A stretch of DNA of 29,624 nucleotides, taken from contig NZ_DXLG01000003.1 of the NCBI RefSeq assembly GCF_019414865.1, positions 1-29,624 of the forward strand, given 5' to 3'. This DNA comes from Veillonella sp. (lineage in GTDB: Bacteria; Bacillota; Negativicutes; Veillonellales; Veillonellaceae). Shown here in pieces: positions 24,201 to 29,624 of this stretch; the first letter of the stretch is position 1; each line of letters opens with the position of its first letter. The position numbers were made by a program, and so were the translations under genes. The notes under the pieces were generated by a model. It was not told the DNA's origin, made no database searches, and saw only the letters and a list, made by a program, of their open reading frames with translations.

Positions 24201-24826
24201 AAAAGTTTTAATGTTGTAATACCTTGCAATACATCAAGAAAATGGCCAGATAAGAAGCTCATACGCTCCCACTGTTCTTTATTAAGACGATCCGCTTGCT
24301 TACCAATTAAGATCATAAAGAATGGAATTAATGGTACGGTGATAATTAGAATGATACCAATAATAGGTAATGTATCTACAATAGCAATACCCATAATAAG
24401 AGGAATCATAATAGCATATAAAATTTGAGGAATATAACGAGCTACATAAGCATCTACTTGCTCTAATCCATCAGTAAGCATATGTATCACATCGCCATGG
24501 CGTTCCTTATGTTGTACACCAAGTTTAAACATATGCTCTAAGGCCCGTTCTCTAAAGGTTGCTTTTACCGCACTACCTAATCGATTTGCTACGGATTCTT
24601 GTACGTAATGTGCAAGCAATCTTACAACAATAGCAATACCTAAATAAATAATAGTATACCTTTCATCATGTAAGGTATTCTCTGAAAATATAAAATTATT
24701 AATTAAGGTTCCAAAGAACCAAGCTTGCCCAACAATAGCCAAACTCTCTACTAAACAGGTTAATCCTAGTAGTAATAGCTGACCTTTATGTTCTAGCAGC
24801 GCTTTAAAAGCAGTACGCTGTATCAT
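21239..24826 (-). CDS. cydDC: Fused CydDC heterodimeric-type ABC exporter
   Basis: CydDC exports cysteine and glutathione across the inner membrane and is required for cytochrome bd assembly. Here both halves are one 1195-residue chain. The first half (about residues 1-570) is CydD-like, with about six helices and an ATPase domain (GESGAGKST near 366-374, LSGGERQRVAL, VLILDEVTAHLD). The second (about 620-1195) is CydC-like, with the CRYFERYTSH segment, six helices, and an ATPase (GASGSGKTT near 989-997, LSGGERQRVAL, VVLLDEPLEGLD). Usually CydC and CydD are separate. A TTG at 24865 is in frame but AGAGGA selects the ATG at 24826. It stands after cydAB, separated by a terminator, so it has its own transcription signals. 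Sites in both halves look intact. Confidence 0.93.
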   Translation of the reverse strand: MIQRTAFKALLEHKGQLLLLGLTCLVESLAIVGQAWFFGTLINNFIFSENTLHDERYTIIYLGIAIVVRLLAHYVQESVANRLGSAVKATFRERALEHMFKLGVQHKERHGDVIHMLTDGLEQVDAYVARYIPQILYAIMIPLIMGIAIVDTLPIIGIILIITVPLIPFFMILIGKQADRLNKEQWERMSFLSGHFLDVLQGITTLKLFGRAKDQIKIIGRLSEEFKDSTLRVLRVAFLSALVLELVSTISTALIAVYLGLTLLDGEISFFSAFFILLLAPEFYTPFRQLGAAFHTGMAGKTSILKYEEFMNRQPSLPIGGQSQLKGKVQAIEIKDLTFTYADSENGVQHISLEAKRNSPIMLVGESGAGKSTIAHIIGGFLTAPKGSVTIDGLDLCDIDIEWWRQQITYVSQHPHIMKGTLRDVLSFGMNVNDEEIIEACKEVQLLDVIYRQQDGLDTVIGEGGLGLSGGERQRVALVRAFLRKGQVLILDEVTAHLDVKTEAIISSAIKRLMDNKIVIIIGHRLQTMHWASTLYVLKHGRIIQQGSYAKLLAVDGYFKDLVTSGLGEFSSTIEEQLKTEKSFSLEHREEIDNLIRVDNQDAYVLGKDTIQTPEVSTSKLGIQGWKLLFTVLSPAKWSLVLALIFTFLTVFMNVGLLTVSAWLLASAALQPGLTYLSLAIVGVRFFGVSRAVCRYFERYTSHRMAFQGLYGLRIWFYAHLEPLAPAILKRFGAGDMLGRIMGDIEVLQFFYLRTLIPPAAAIALTILVAYGVSTIDNSLVAPIVLAALVLGLALPLGVYAHNKQSLTAIGPQQGEYKSLLSDTMDSLEDVISYGNEQLVYDRIQHMMSTIDANKGIIERGMNLGNTLFLGGVQITVVIVAILAANALTGAWASVMVAVAAIGTQAWFEALQPMIAAVHHGAESKVATSRLIALAHEPIPVVEPNAPKPFNANREITFTDVSFGYDPHRRIYEHLRLDIKQGQSIAIVGASGSGKTTLFNMLERLYDYSGSIYVGDVELKDISIDTWRNALGTITQDTYIFHASFEDNIRLARPDASEADLEYAIDRASLRSVVERLPDGIHTIVGSGGHGLSGGERQRVALARLFLRKPQVVLLDEPLEGLDQVTRKALHRDLMEYVQDKTCLYITHQLEGLEHMDRILFMDKGQIIEDGTYEELIALRGHFYEYCYLSMASIQ

Positions 24827-24870
24827 AGTATCCTCTACGGTAAAACTATTAAAATATAAAATCAAATCGA

Positions 24871-24945
24871 TTAGACTCCCCCTAACTAAGTCTAAATTAA
24901 ATTTTATTTAAATATAATCTAAGTTAGCCCAAGTGAATCTAAATT
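24871..24945 (-). promoter_or_regulatory. cydDC upstream region with direct repeats and a small hairpin
   Basis: Within the 225-base gap between cydDC and cydB, three 10-base direct repeats of the form (A/G)(A/G)TCTAA(A/G)TT appear at 24889-24898, 24916-24925 and 24936-24945. A 7-bp inverted repeat TTAGACT / AGTCTAA spans 24871-24895. They lie 45-120 bases before the cydDC ATG, beyond the cydB terminator. No clear promoter hexamer pair is seen; regulatory function is a guess. Confidence 0.3.
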
Positions 24946-24970
24946 TATCAATATCATATCCATCTTACCA

Positions 24971-25002
24971 CAAAAAAGAGGCGTGCCGCTACGACACGCC
25001 TC
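24971..25002 (-). terminator. Strong intrinsic terminator after cydB
   Basis: A GC-rich 8-bp stem (GAGGCGTG / CACGCCTC), extended by two inner pairs across a mismatch, followed on the minus strand by six T residues. It lies about 50 bases past the cydB stop and separates the cydAB and cydDC transcripts. Confidence 0.85.
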
Positions 25003-25051
25003 ACATTGAGACCTAAATTTTACAACTCACCAGAGTTATAAAGCTATTCTA

Positions 25052-26071
25052 TTAATAGTGTAAGTCTTTTTCAGATACACGATGACGGAATGTCCAGTAT
25101 ACCCAGATTTGGTAAGCCAAGATAATTGGCACAAATACAAAGGCTACACAAGTCATCAATGTCAATGTGTAAGTAGAGTTACTTGCATTTGCAATAGTTA
25201 AGCTCCACTCAGGATTCAAAGAAGAAACCATGATGCGAGGGAACAAACCAGCAAAGTAAGCAGCCGTTACAGAAATAACGGATAAGGAGCTGAATACAAA
25301 GCCCAATTTTGTATTACGAGTACGTGTTGCGCCCCAAGAAATGAGGAAGAACACGATTGCCAACGCAAAGCAAATAATTGCTAATACAGAGTTAAACAAA
25401 TCTGTAAATACATAAGTTGCACCTACCAATGCTAATGCACCGATAGCTGTAGGAACACCTACTACTAAGGAAGCTGCACGAGCGCGTTCAGAAACAGCAC
25501 CAGCAGTTTTGATAGAAGTGAACAAGCCACCATGGTATGTGAATACCAAGATAAACGCAATGCCACAAAGTACTGTGTATGGGCTTAACAAATCAAAGAA
25601 TGTGCCTACATATGTCATGCTTGCATCAATTGGAGTACCTTGAATCAAGTTACCAACTGTAACGCCCCACAACAATGCAGGAATCAAGGAACCAAAGAAG
25701 ATGCAGTAGTCAAAAGTTTTACGCCATAACAAGTTAGGGCTCTTGGAGCGGAATTCAAAAGATACGCCACGGATAATAAGAGCCGCAAGCATTAAGAATA
25801 ACGCTAAATAGAAACCACTAAACAACGTAGCATATACATGAGGGAAGGATGCAAATAATGCACCACCAGCAGTGATCATCCATACCTCGTTACCATCCCA
25901 AACAGGACCCAAGGCATTGATCATTTGACGACGTTCAACGTCAGTTTTACCGATGAATGGTAATAAAATACCAGTACCATAGTCAAAACCTTCTAATAAG
26001 AAGAAGCCAGCGAATAGTACAGTAATTAAAATAAACCATACCACTTCAAGGTTATTAAAAATTAATTCCAT
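25052..26071 (-). CDS. cydB: Cytochrome bd oxidase subunit II
   Basis: Subunit II of the quinol:O2 oxidoreductase; stabilises the di-haem centre of CydA. At 339 residues with about eight helices, it shows the family marks AGFFLLEGFDYGTGILLPF (residues 20-38), RRQMINALGPVWDGNEVWMITAGGALFASFPHVYA and the FEFRSK segment near 105. In an obligate or fermentative anaerobe it would serve oxygen detoxification and tolerance rather than growth respiration, which is inference. The ATG overlaps the end of cydA by 10 bases, so the two are coupled. Confidence 0.95.
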   Translation of the reverse strand: MELIFNNLEVVWFILITVLFAGFFLLEGFDYGTGILLPFIGKTDVERRQMINALGPVWDGNEVWMITAGGALFASFPHVYATLFSGFYLALFLMLAALIIRGVSFEFRSKSPNLLWRKTFDYCIFFGSLIPALLWGVTVGNLIQGTPIDASMTYVGTFFDLLSPYTVLCGIAFILVFTYHGGLFTSIKTAGAVSERARAASLVVGVPTAIGALALVGATYVFTDLFNSVLAIICFALAIVFFLISWGATRTRNTKLGFVFSSLSVISVTAAYFAGLFPRIMVSSLNPEWSLTIANASNSTYTLTLMTCVAFVFVPIILAYQIWVYWTFRHRVSEKDLHY

Positions 26072-27450
26072 AATCTCGCCTCCTCTTTTTCAACTACATC
26101 GTGAGATGGATTGCCATCTGGACCTTTTTTGATGTGTTCTACAGCAAGGTAGAGAGCTGCAATAGCTGCTACGATATACACAACTGTGAAGCCGATGATA
26201 GTAGTCATAATTTCTGGAGCTGTAACGGATTTAGAAGCACCGTCTACAGTTAATTGCAAGCCATTTACAAGCCATGGTTGACGACCTGCTTCTGCTACAA
26301 ACCAACCTGTGGAATGAGCAATGAATGGCAATGGCAATGTCCAGAACATAATTTTTAAGAATGTGCGATTTCCAACCAATTTGTCTTTTGCATTAAGGAT
26401 AAGACCTACGAATGCAACAAGCAACATAATGGAACCAGCTGCAACCATGACACGGAATGTCCAGAAGATTGCTGGAACATCTGGAATATAGTTACCAGGA
26501 CCGTATTGAGCCTCGGATTTGGCTTGAAGATCTTTAATACCTTCTACTTTACCAGAAGTAAAGGAGTTTTGAGTTAAGAAGGACAAACCACCAGGGATTT
26601 CAAGTGCGCCCGTATTCTTTTGAGCTTTAGTATCAATGTTAGCTACCAAAGAGAATGGAGCAGGATCTTGTGTTTCCCACAATGCTTCCATAGCAGCCAT
26701 TTTCATAGGTTGTACTTTTGTAATGTATTGACCTTGATGATGACCTGCCAAAGCGCCTAAAGTACCGAATACAAGAGCAATAACCATGCCCCATTTAGCA
26801 GAACGACGGTAGAAGTCTGTCGCATTGTTGCGCAATAAGTGCCAAGCACTGATGGCCATGATAATTACGCCTGCTGTTAATAAACCATTTAACACGATAT
26901 GGAAGAATTGGCCTGGTACATAACCATTTTGAACAATTGTTAAGAAATTATCCATTTCTGCACGGCCATTACGGATTACATAACCTACAGGATGTTGCAT
27001 GAAGGAGTTTGCTACGAGAATCCAGAATGCGGATAGGTTTGTACCTAATGCCACCAACGTAGCTACAAGAGCGTGAACAGTTTTATTCAAACGGTCCCAA
27101 CCGAAGATCCATACACCCATGAATGTAGATTCCAAGAAAAATGCCATTAATGCTTCAAGGGCCAATGGAGCGCCGAAAATGTCACCCATAAAACGAGAAT
27201 ATTCTGCCCAGTTCATACCGAAATGGAATTCCTGAACAATACCAGTTACCACACCCATAGCAAAGTTAATTAGGAACAATTTGCCCCAGAATTTTGCCAT
27301 TTTTTTGTATACTTCTTTACCAGTAGACACATATGTCCACTCCAAGATAGCTACAGTCACTGTCATGCCTAGTGTGAACGGCACAAACAACCAGTGATAG
27401 ATAGATGTTAGCGCAAATTGTAATCGAGCTAAATCTACAGCTTCAAACAT
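26062..27450 (-). CDS. cydA: Cytochrome bd oxidase subunit I, short Q-loop type
   Basis: Carries the three haems and the quinol site of cytochrome bd in the inner membrane. Haem ligands: H19, H184 and M335 (E. coli His19, His186, Met393). E99 and E107 of the proton/haem region and the quinol-site K250/E255 (QPMKMAAMEALW) are kept. At 462 residues it lacks the insertion of the 522-residue E. coli type, so it is a short Q-loop enzyme as in Bacillus. GGAGG stands before the ATG. It follows an Rrf2-type regulator by 63 bases and leads directly into cydB, so rrf2-cydA-cydB may be one transcript. A short palindrome (CATCA-N2-TGATG) sits in the spacer. Confidence 0.96.
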   Translation of the reverse strand: MFEAVDLARLQFALTSIYHWLFVPFTLGMTVTVAILEWTYVSTGKEVYKKMAKFWGKLFLINFAMGVVTGIVQEFHFGMNWAEYSRFMGDIFGAPLALEALMAFFLESTFMGVWIFGWDRLNKTVHALVATLVALGTNLSAFWILVANSFMQHPVGYVIRNGRAEMDNFLTIVQNGYVPGQFFHIVLNGLLTAGVIIMAISAWHLLRNNATDFYRRSAKWGMVIALVFGTLGALAGHHQGQYITKVQPMKMAAMEALWETQDPAPFSLVANIDTKAQKNTGALEIPGGLSFLTQNSFTSGKVEGIKDLQAKSEAQYGPGNYIPDVPAIFWTFRVMVAAGSIMLLVAFVGLILNAKDKLVGNRTFLKIMFWTLPLPFIAHSTGWFVAEAGRQPWLVNGLQLTVDGASKSVTAPEIMTTIIGFTVVYIVAAIAALYLAVEHIKKGPDGNPSHDVVEKEEARLWN

Positions 27451-27513
27451 GTGTTTTCCTCCTTAGAATAAAATACCTACATCACTTGATGAGCTTTCAC
27501 TAAAAACCTTGTA

Positions 27514-27966
27514 TCATTGCGCTTGTGAATATGGCAACGCTTCAGACTCAATCAACTGTTCACGTTGGGCAAGAGTTTTAAAGTTAACCATCTCCAACTG
27601 ATTGATTAATTGGTCCTGAATTGTTCCCATCGCTTCATTGATAGCACAATGTCCCATACAAGACTTAGAGCAAGAACCTACATCATATAAACACCGTTGT
27701 AAATACGCATCCCCTTCTACCGCTCTAATTACATCGAGCAATGAAATCTCTTGAGGGTCTCGATTGAGGGCGAACCCACCATCTACACCACGAAAGGATT
27801 TCATAATCCCAGCTGCAATGAGACTACGCATAATCTTGAGCAAAAATCGTTCTGGAATCAATTCTTGCTCAGCCAATACAGAACCCGTTAGCTTCGTTCC
27901 CGAAGGTAAGAGCGCCATATGTAAGACCATGCGAAATGCATAATCCGTGGCCTGATTTAACTTCAT
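27514..27966 (-). CDS. Rrf2-family transcription regulator with a cysteine cluster
   Basis: A 150-residue dimeric winged-helix regulator of the Rrf2 group (IscR, NsrR, RirA). Residues 1-80 form the DNA-binding part (MKLNQATDYAFRMVLHMALL, FLLKIMRSLIAAGIMKSFRGVDGGFALNR). Four cysteines follow: C92-x6-C99-x3-C103-x3-C107, the expected region for an iron-sulfur cluster, so it may sense O2, NO or Fe-S supply; it is not identical to the IscR or NsrR spacing. An in-frame start at 28032 would add 22 residues, but AAGGAGA fits the ATG at 27966. Its position before cydAB, and a palindrome over its own promoter, suggest a bd-oxidase and autoregulatory role. Confidence 0.88.
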   Translation of the reverse strand: MKLNQATDYAFRMVLHMALLPSGTKLTGSVLAEQELIPERFLLKIMRSLIAAGIMKSFRGVDGGFALNRDPQEISLLDVIRAVEGDAYLQRCLYDVGSCSKSCMGHCAINEAMGTIQDQLINQLEMVNFKTLAQREQLIESEALPYSQAQ

Positions 27967-28011
27967 AAGGTCTCCTTTCTCGTGCACTCGGACAAACGTA
28001 TTACTAAATCT

Positions 28012-28056
28012 AGTATAATCGAAATAAAACAATACTGCAATGGTATTGTTTTATTT
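28012..28056 (-). promoter_or_regulatory. rrf2-cydAB promoter with overlapping 14-bp inverted-repeat operator
   Basis: Minus strand promoter TTGCAG (28035-28040), 17-base spacer, TATACT (28012-28017). A perfect inverted repeat with 14-bp arms (AAATAAAACAATAC / GTATTGTTTTATTT, 7-base centre) occupies 28022-28056. The -35 hexamer lies in the centre and edge of this repeat, and one arm fills the spacer, so a dimer bound there would block RNA polymerase. Binding by Rrf2 itself is inferred. Confidence 0.65.
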
Positions 28057-28150
28057 ATTGAGAATTAGCATATATAGACTTTATGCCCATTAACAAGGTG
28101 TTATCTGAATATTTTTATATTCCCCTAATAGCATTATGAATTCTATTATC

Positions 28151-28181
28151 AAAAAAGACTGCCCATAAATGAGCAGTCTTT
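28151..28181 (-). terminator. Terminator after moaB
   Basis: A 9-bp stem (AAAGACTGC / GCAGTCTTT) with a 10-base loop lies 5 bases past the moaB stop and is followed on the minus strand by a T-run. It closes the deacetylase-moaB transcript. Confidence 0.85.
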
Positions 28182-28186
28182 ATAGA

Positions 28187-28681
28187 TTATTTTGTAATTT
28201 CTCGTACCAGATGTGCCATTTCAGGAATGATGAGTTTACTCATCGCCAAAGTAACTGCACCTACAGAGCCAGGAACAGAGAACATTAACGTATTATTGTT
28301 CACCCCAGCTTCTGCACGAGAAGCCATCGCCTTAGTCCCAATATCTTCTGTATAGGACAAATATCTAAAGATTTCCCCGAAACCAGGGATATGTTTCTCA
28401 TAGAGACTATTAGCTGCTTCAATAGTTACATCGCGCTTAGCAATTCCCGTACCACCTGTAGAGATGATAACATCAATAGATTCATCATTACACCATGGGA
28501 TCATTGCATTTCTAATTTCATCGTAATCATCAATGACAATTTTACGATCTGCCACAATATGGTCTGCTTGTTCTAAAAATTCTTGTACTTTATTACCGCC
28601 TTTATCAGTTTCAAAGGTACGCGTATCAGAAACTGTTAAAATAGCAACGCGTAAAGGTCTTGCTAATACTTCGTAAGACAT
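28187..28681 (-). CDS. moaB: MoaB/MogA-family molybdenum cofactor protein
   Basis: MoaB/MogA-fold proteins adenylylate molybdopterin during molybdenum cofactor synthesis. The 164-residue protein has the family start RVAILTVSDTR, the DDYDEIRNAM segment, the nucleotide/pterin motif STGGTGIAKRDVTIEA (residues 74-89) and the end motif SVPGSVGAVTLAMSKLI. MoaB or Mog cannot be separated by sequence reading; single-domain MoaB is more usual in Firmicutes. An in-frame ATG-like start at 28726 would add 15 residues but AGGAGG lies 5 bases before the ATG at 28681. It begins 8 bases after the deacetylase stop with no other cofactor gene near. Confidence 0.9.
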   Translation of the reverse strand: MSYEVLARPLRVAILTVSDTRTFETDKGGNKVQEFLEQADHIVADRKIVIDDYDEIRNAMIPWCNDESIDVIISTGGTGIAKRDVTIEAANSLYEKHIPGFGEIFRYLSYTEDIGTKAMASRAEAGVNNNTLMFSVPGSVGAVTLAMSKLIIPEMAHLVREITK

Positions 28682-28689
28682 AGTTCCTC

Positions 28690-29550
28690 CTAGAATAACG
28701 GAATAATAGATGCTAATGTAGGCCATCCATTATCGCGTAAAAAATCACGTAATGACCATGTATAGTGAATGAATGGTGCACAATGTAGGCGTAACCAGAA
28801 CGATAAGTACGGTGTGTCACCTTGGAATATAGCCAATCGATTTAAGGCATATAAATTATCGCCTGGCTGTACTGTACCCGGTTGTACTGTGAAAGCCATT
28901 TTGTAACCAGATTGTTTAGTTACATATTGAACGAGCATATCGTTAAACCCACCAGGATATGCTAGATACTCAATAGGCTCACCCAAAATTCCCTCCAAAG
29001 AAGTCTTCCCACCAAGAAGAGCATCCGGTAATTCGGTAGGGTCAATTTTTGTTAAGATTTTATGATGATTTGTATGGCCTTGAATATCAAATCCACCCGC
29101 TTCCATTTGGTGCATTTGTTCTGTAGAAACAAAACCAGGCGTATTAGCTGCATCACTAATCATAAACAAGGTAGCCTTCATGTTGTATTCCTTTAAAATA
29201 GGCAATACATTTTTATAGTTATCTACATAGCCATCATCAAAGGTGATGACAATTGGCTTATTTGGTAATTCAGTACCATTTTCCAAATAATCATATAATT
29301 GAGCCAACGTAATCGTGTTATACCCCTGATTATGTATATATTCCATCTGTTCTCTAAACTGATCAACATGAAGCGTCAAAGCAGAATGCTTTTCATCATT
29401 CACTTGGTGATAGTTTAGTACAGGGACACCATAAATCTTATAATCAGTAGACAGCCCCCACATAACGCCAAAAGAGATAGCTAAAATTGCAATACATATT
29501 GCGAGAAAACATAATATTTTTTTAATACAGCTCTTGCCATATTTATACAT
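28690..29550 (-). CDS. Membrane-anchored polysaccharide deacetylase (CE4/NodB domain)
   Basis: A probable de-N-acetylase of an envelope polysaccharide or peptidoglycan. Residues 10-32 form an N-terminal membrane helix, the rest extracytoplasmic. The NodB catalytic motifs are seen: TFDDGY (103-108, D105 and D106), HTNHH (159-163, metal His), and YPGG (198-201). Before it is the VPVLNYHQVND segment, typical of PgaB/IcaB-like and other CE4 enzymes. Length 286. The GGAG site is 12 bases from the ATG, a long spacing, with no better start. It heads a transcript with moaB, closed by the terminator at 28151-28181. Substrate is not readable. Confidence 0.9.
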   Translation of the reverse strand: MYKYGKSCIKKILCFLAICIAILAISFGVMWGLSTDYKIYGVPVLNYHQVNDEKHSALTLHVDQFREQMEYIHNQGYNTITLAQLYDYLENGTELPNKPIVITFDDGYVDNYKNVLPILKEYNMKATLFMISDAANTPGFVSTEQMHQMEAGGFDIQGHTNHHKILTKIDPTELPDALLGGKTSLEGILGEPIEYLAYPGGFNDMLVQYVTKQSGYKMAFTVQPGTVQPGDNLYALNRLAIFQGDTPYLSFWLRLHCAPFIHYTWSLRDFLRDNGWPTLASIIPLF

Positions 29551-29587
29551 ATAAACTAATCACTCCAATCCACTTAAGCATATAATG

Positions 29588-29616
29588 AGAATATCATACT
29601 TACTTTGTATTATCAA
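29588..29616 (-). promoter_or_regulatory. Promoter of the deacetylase-moaB transcript
   Basis: Minus strand TTGATA (29611-29616), 17-base spacer, TATTCT (29588-29593) preceded by TGA, an extended -10. It lies 38 bases before the deacetylase ATG at the window's right edge. Confidence 0.65.
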
Positions 29617-29624
29617 GAAAATCC

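Noticed and set aside
27480..27491. CATCA-N2-TGATG palindrome before cydA as an FNR box
   Set aside because: The half-sites are in the wrong order for TTGAT-N4-ATCAA and the arms are only 5 bp; it may be a chance or minor element.
28022..28056. The 14-bp inverted repeat as a plain terminator
   Set aside because: A better terminator for moaB lies upstream at 28151-28181, the stem is AT-rich, and the -35 of a good promoter sits in its centre; an operator fits better.
1..29624. Search for tRNA, rRNA, CRISPR arrays, insertion sequences and phage genes
   Set aside because: No cloverleaf-like or repeat-spacer structures, transposase motifs or phage proteins were seen by reading; a covariance-model scan was not possible.

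Overview
The window is a compact, low-GC bacterial chromosome segment (AT-rich spacers, strong GGAGG-type ribosome sites, sigma-70-like promoters). Gene content and protein character (Firmicutes-type hpt/tilS/divIC/S1 neighbourhood, fused CydDC, cytochrome bd in a fermentative anaerobe, L-2-hydroxyacid dehydrogenase) fit the Negativicutes, most likely Veillonella. That assignment is recollection of protein character, not a database search. Almost everything lies on the minus strand; only the pdxK-DUF805 pair is on the plus strand. There are no tRNA or rRNA genes, insertion sequences, phage genes or CRISPR arrays that I can see. No gene-free stretch exceeds 300 bases.

Layout from right to left, the direction of most transcription. 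(1) 29.6-28.2 kb: a membrane-anchored polysaccharide deacetylase and a MoaB-type molybdenum cofactor protein share one transcript. (2) 28.1-21.2 kb: a respiratory block, with an Rrf2-type regulator bearing four clustered cysteines, cydA-cydB (cytochrome bd oxidase), a terminator, then a single-chain CydDC exporter needed for bd assembly. (3) 21.0-19.9 kb: an unrecognised membrane protein. (4) 18.3-19.7 kb, plus strand: pyridoxal kinase and a DUF805 membrane protein, divergent from the next block. (5) 18.1-9.8 kb: an oligopeptide ABC importer (oppB-C-D-F, then a class A beta-lactamase-fold hydrolase without a signal peptide, then oppA), followed by an LD-carboxypeptidase and an M20 amidohydrolase. 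Together these look like peptide, perhaps muropeptide, import and trimming. (6) 9.7-5.9 kb: an ABC-F ATPase heading a folate operon (folE-folP-folB-folK), driven by a near-consensus promoter with a terminator-like hairpin placed against the ABC-F ribosome site. (7) 5.7-3.5 kb: an unrecognised anchored protein, a GlsB/YeaQ small membrane protein, and an L-lactate/2-hydroxyacid dehydrogenase behind a palindromic control region. (8) 3.3-0 kb: divIC/ftsB-like gene, S1 RNA-binding protein, Ppx/GppA phosphatase, tilS and hpt. The hpt coding sequence is complete except that its stop codon is cut by the window edge.

The items most worth a second look are: the signal-peptide-less beta-lactamase-fold enzyme inside the opp operon; a GTP cyclohydrolase I with Gln at the catalytic His179 position; the promoter-plus-hairpin leader of the ABC-F/folate operon; the 14-bp perfect inverted repeat centred on the -35 of the rrf2 promoter; and a lactate-dehydrogenase-family enzyme with proline at the substrate-discriminating position.
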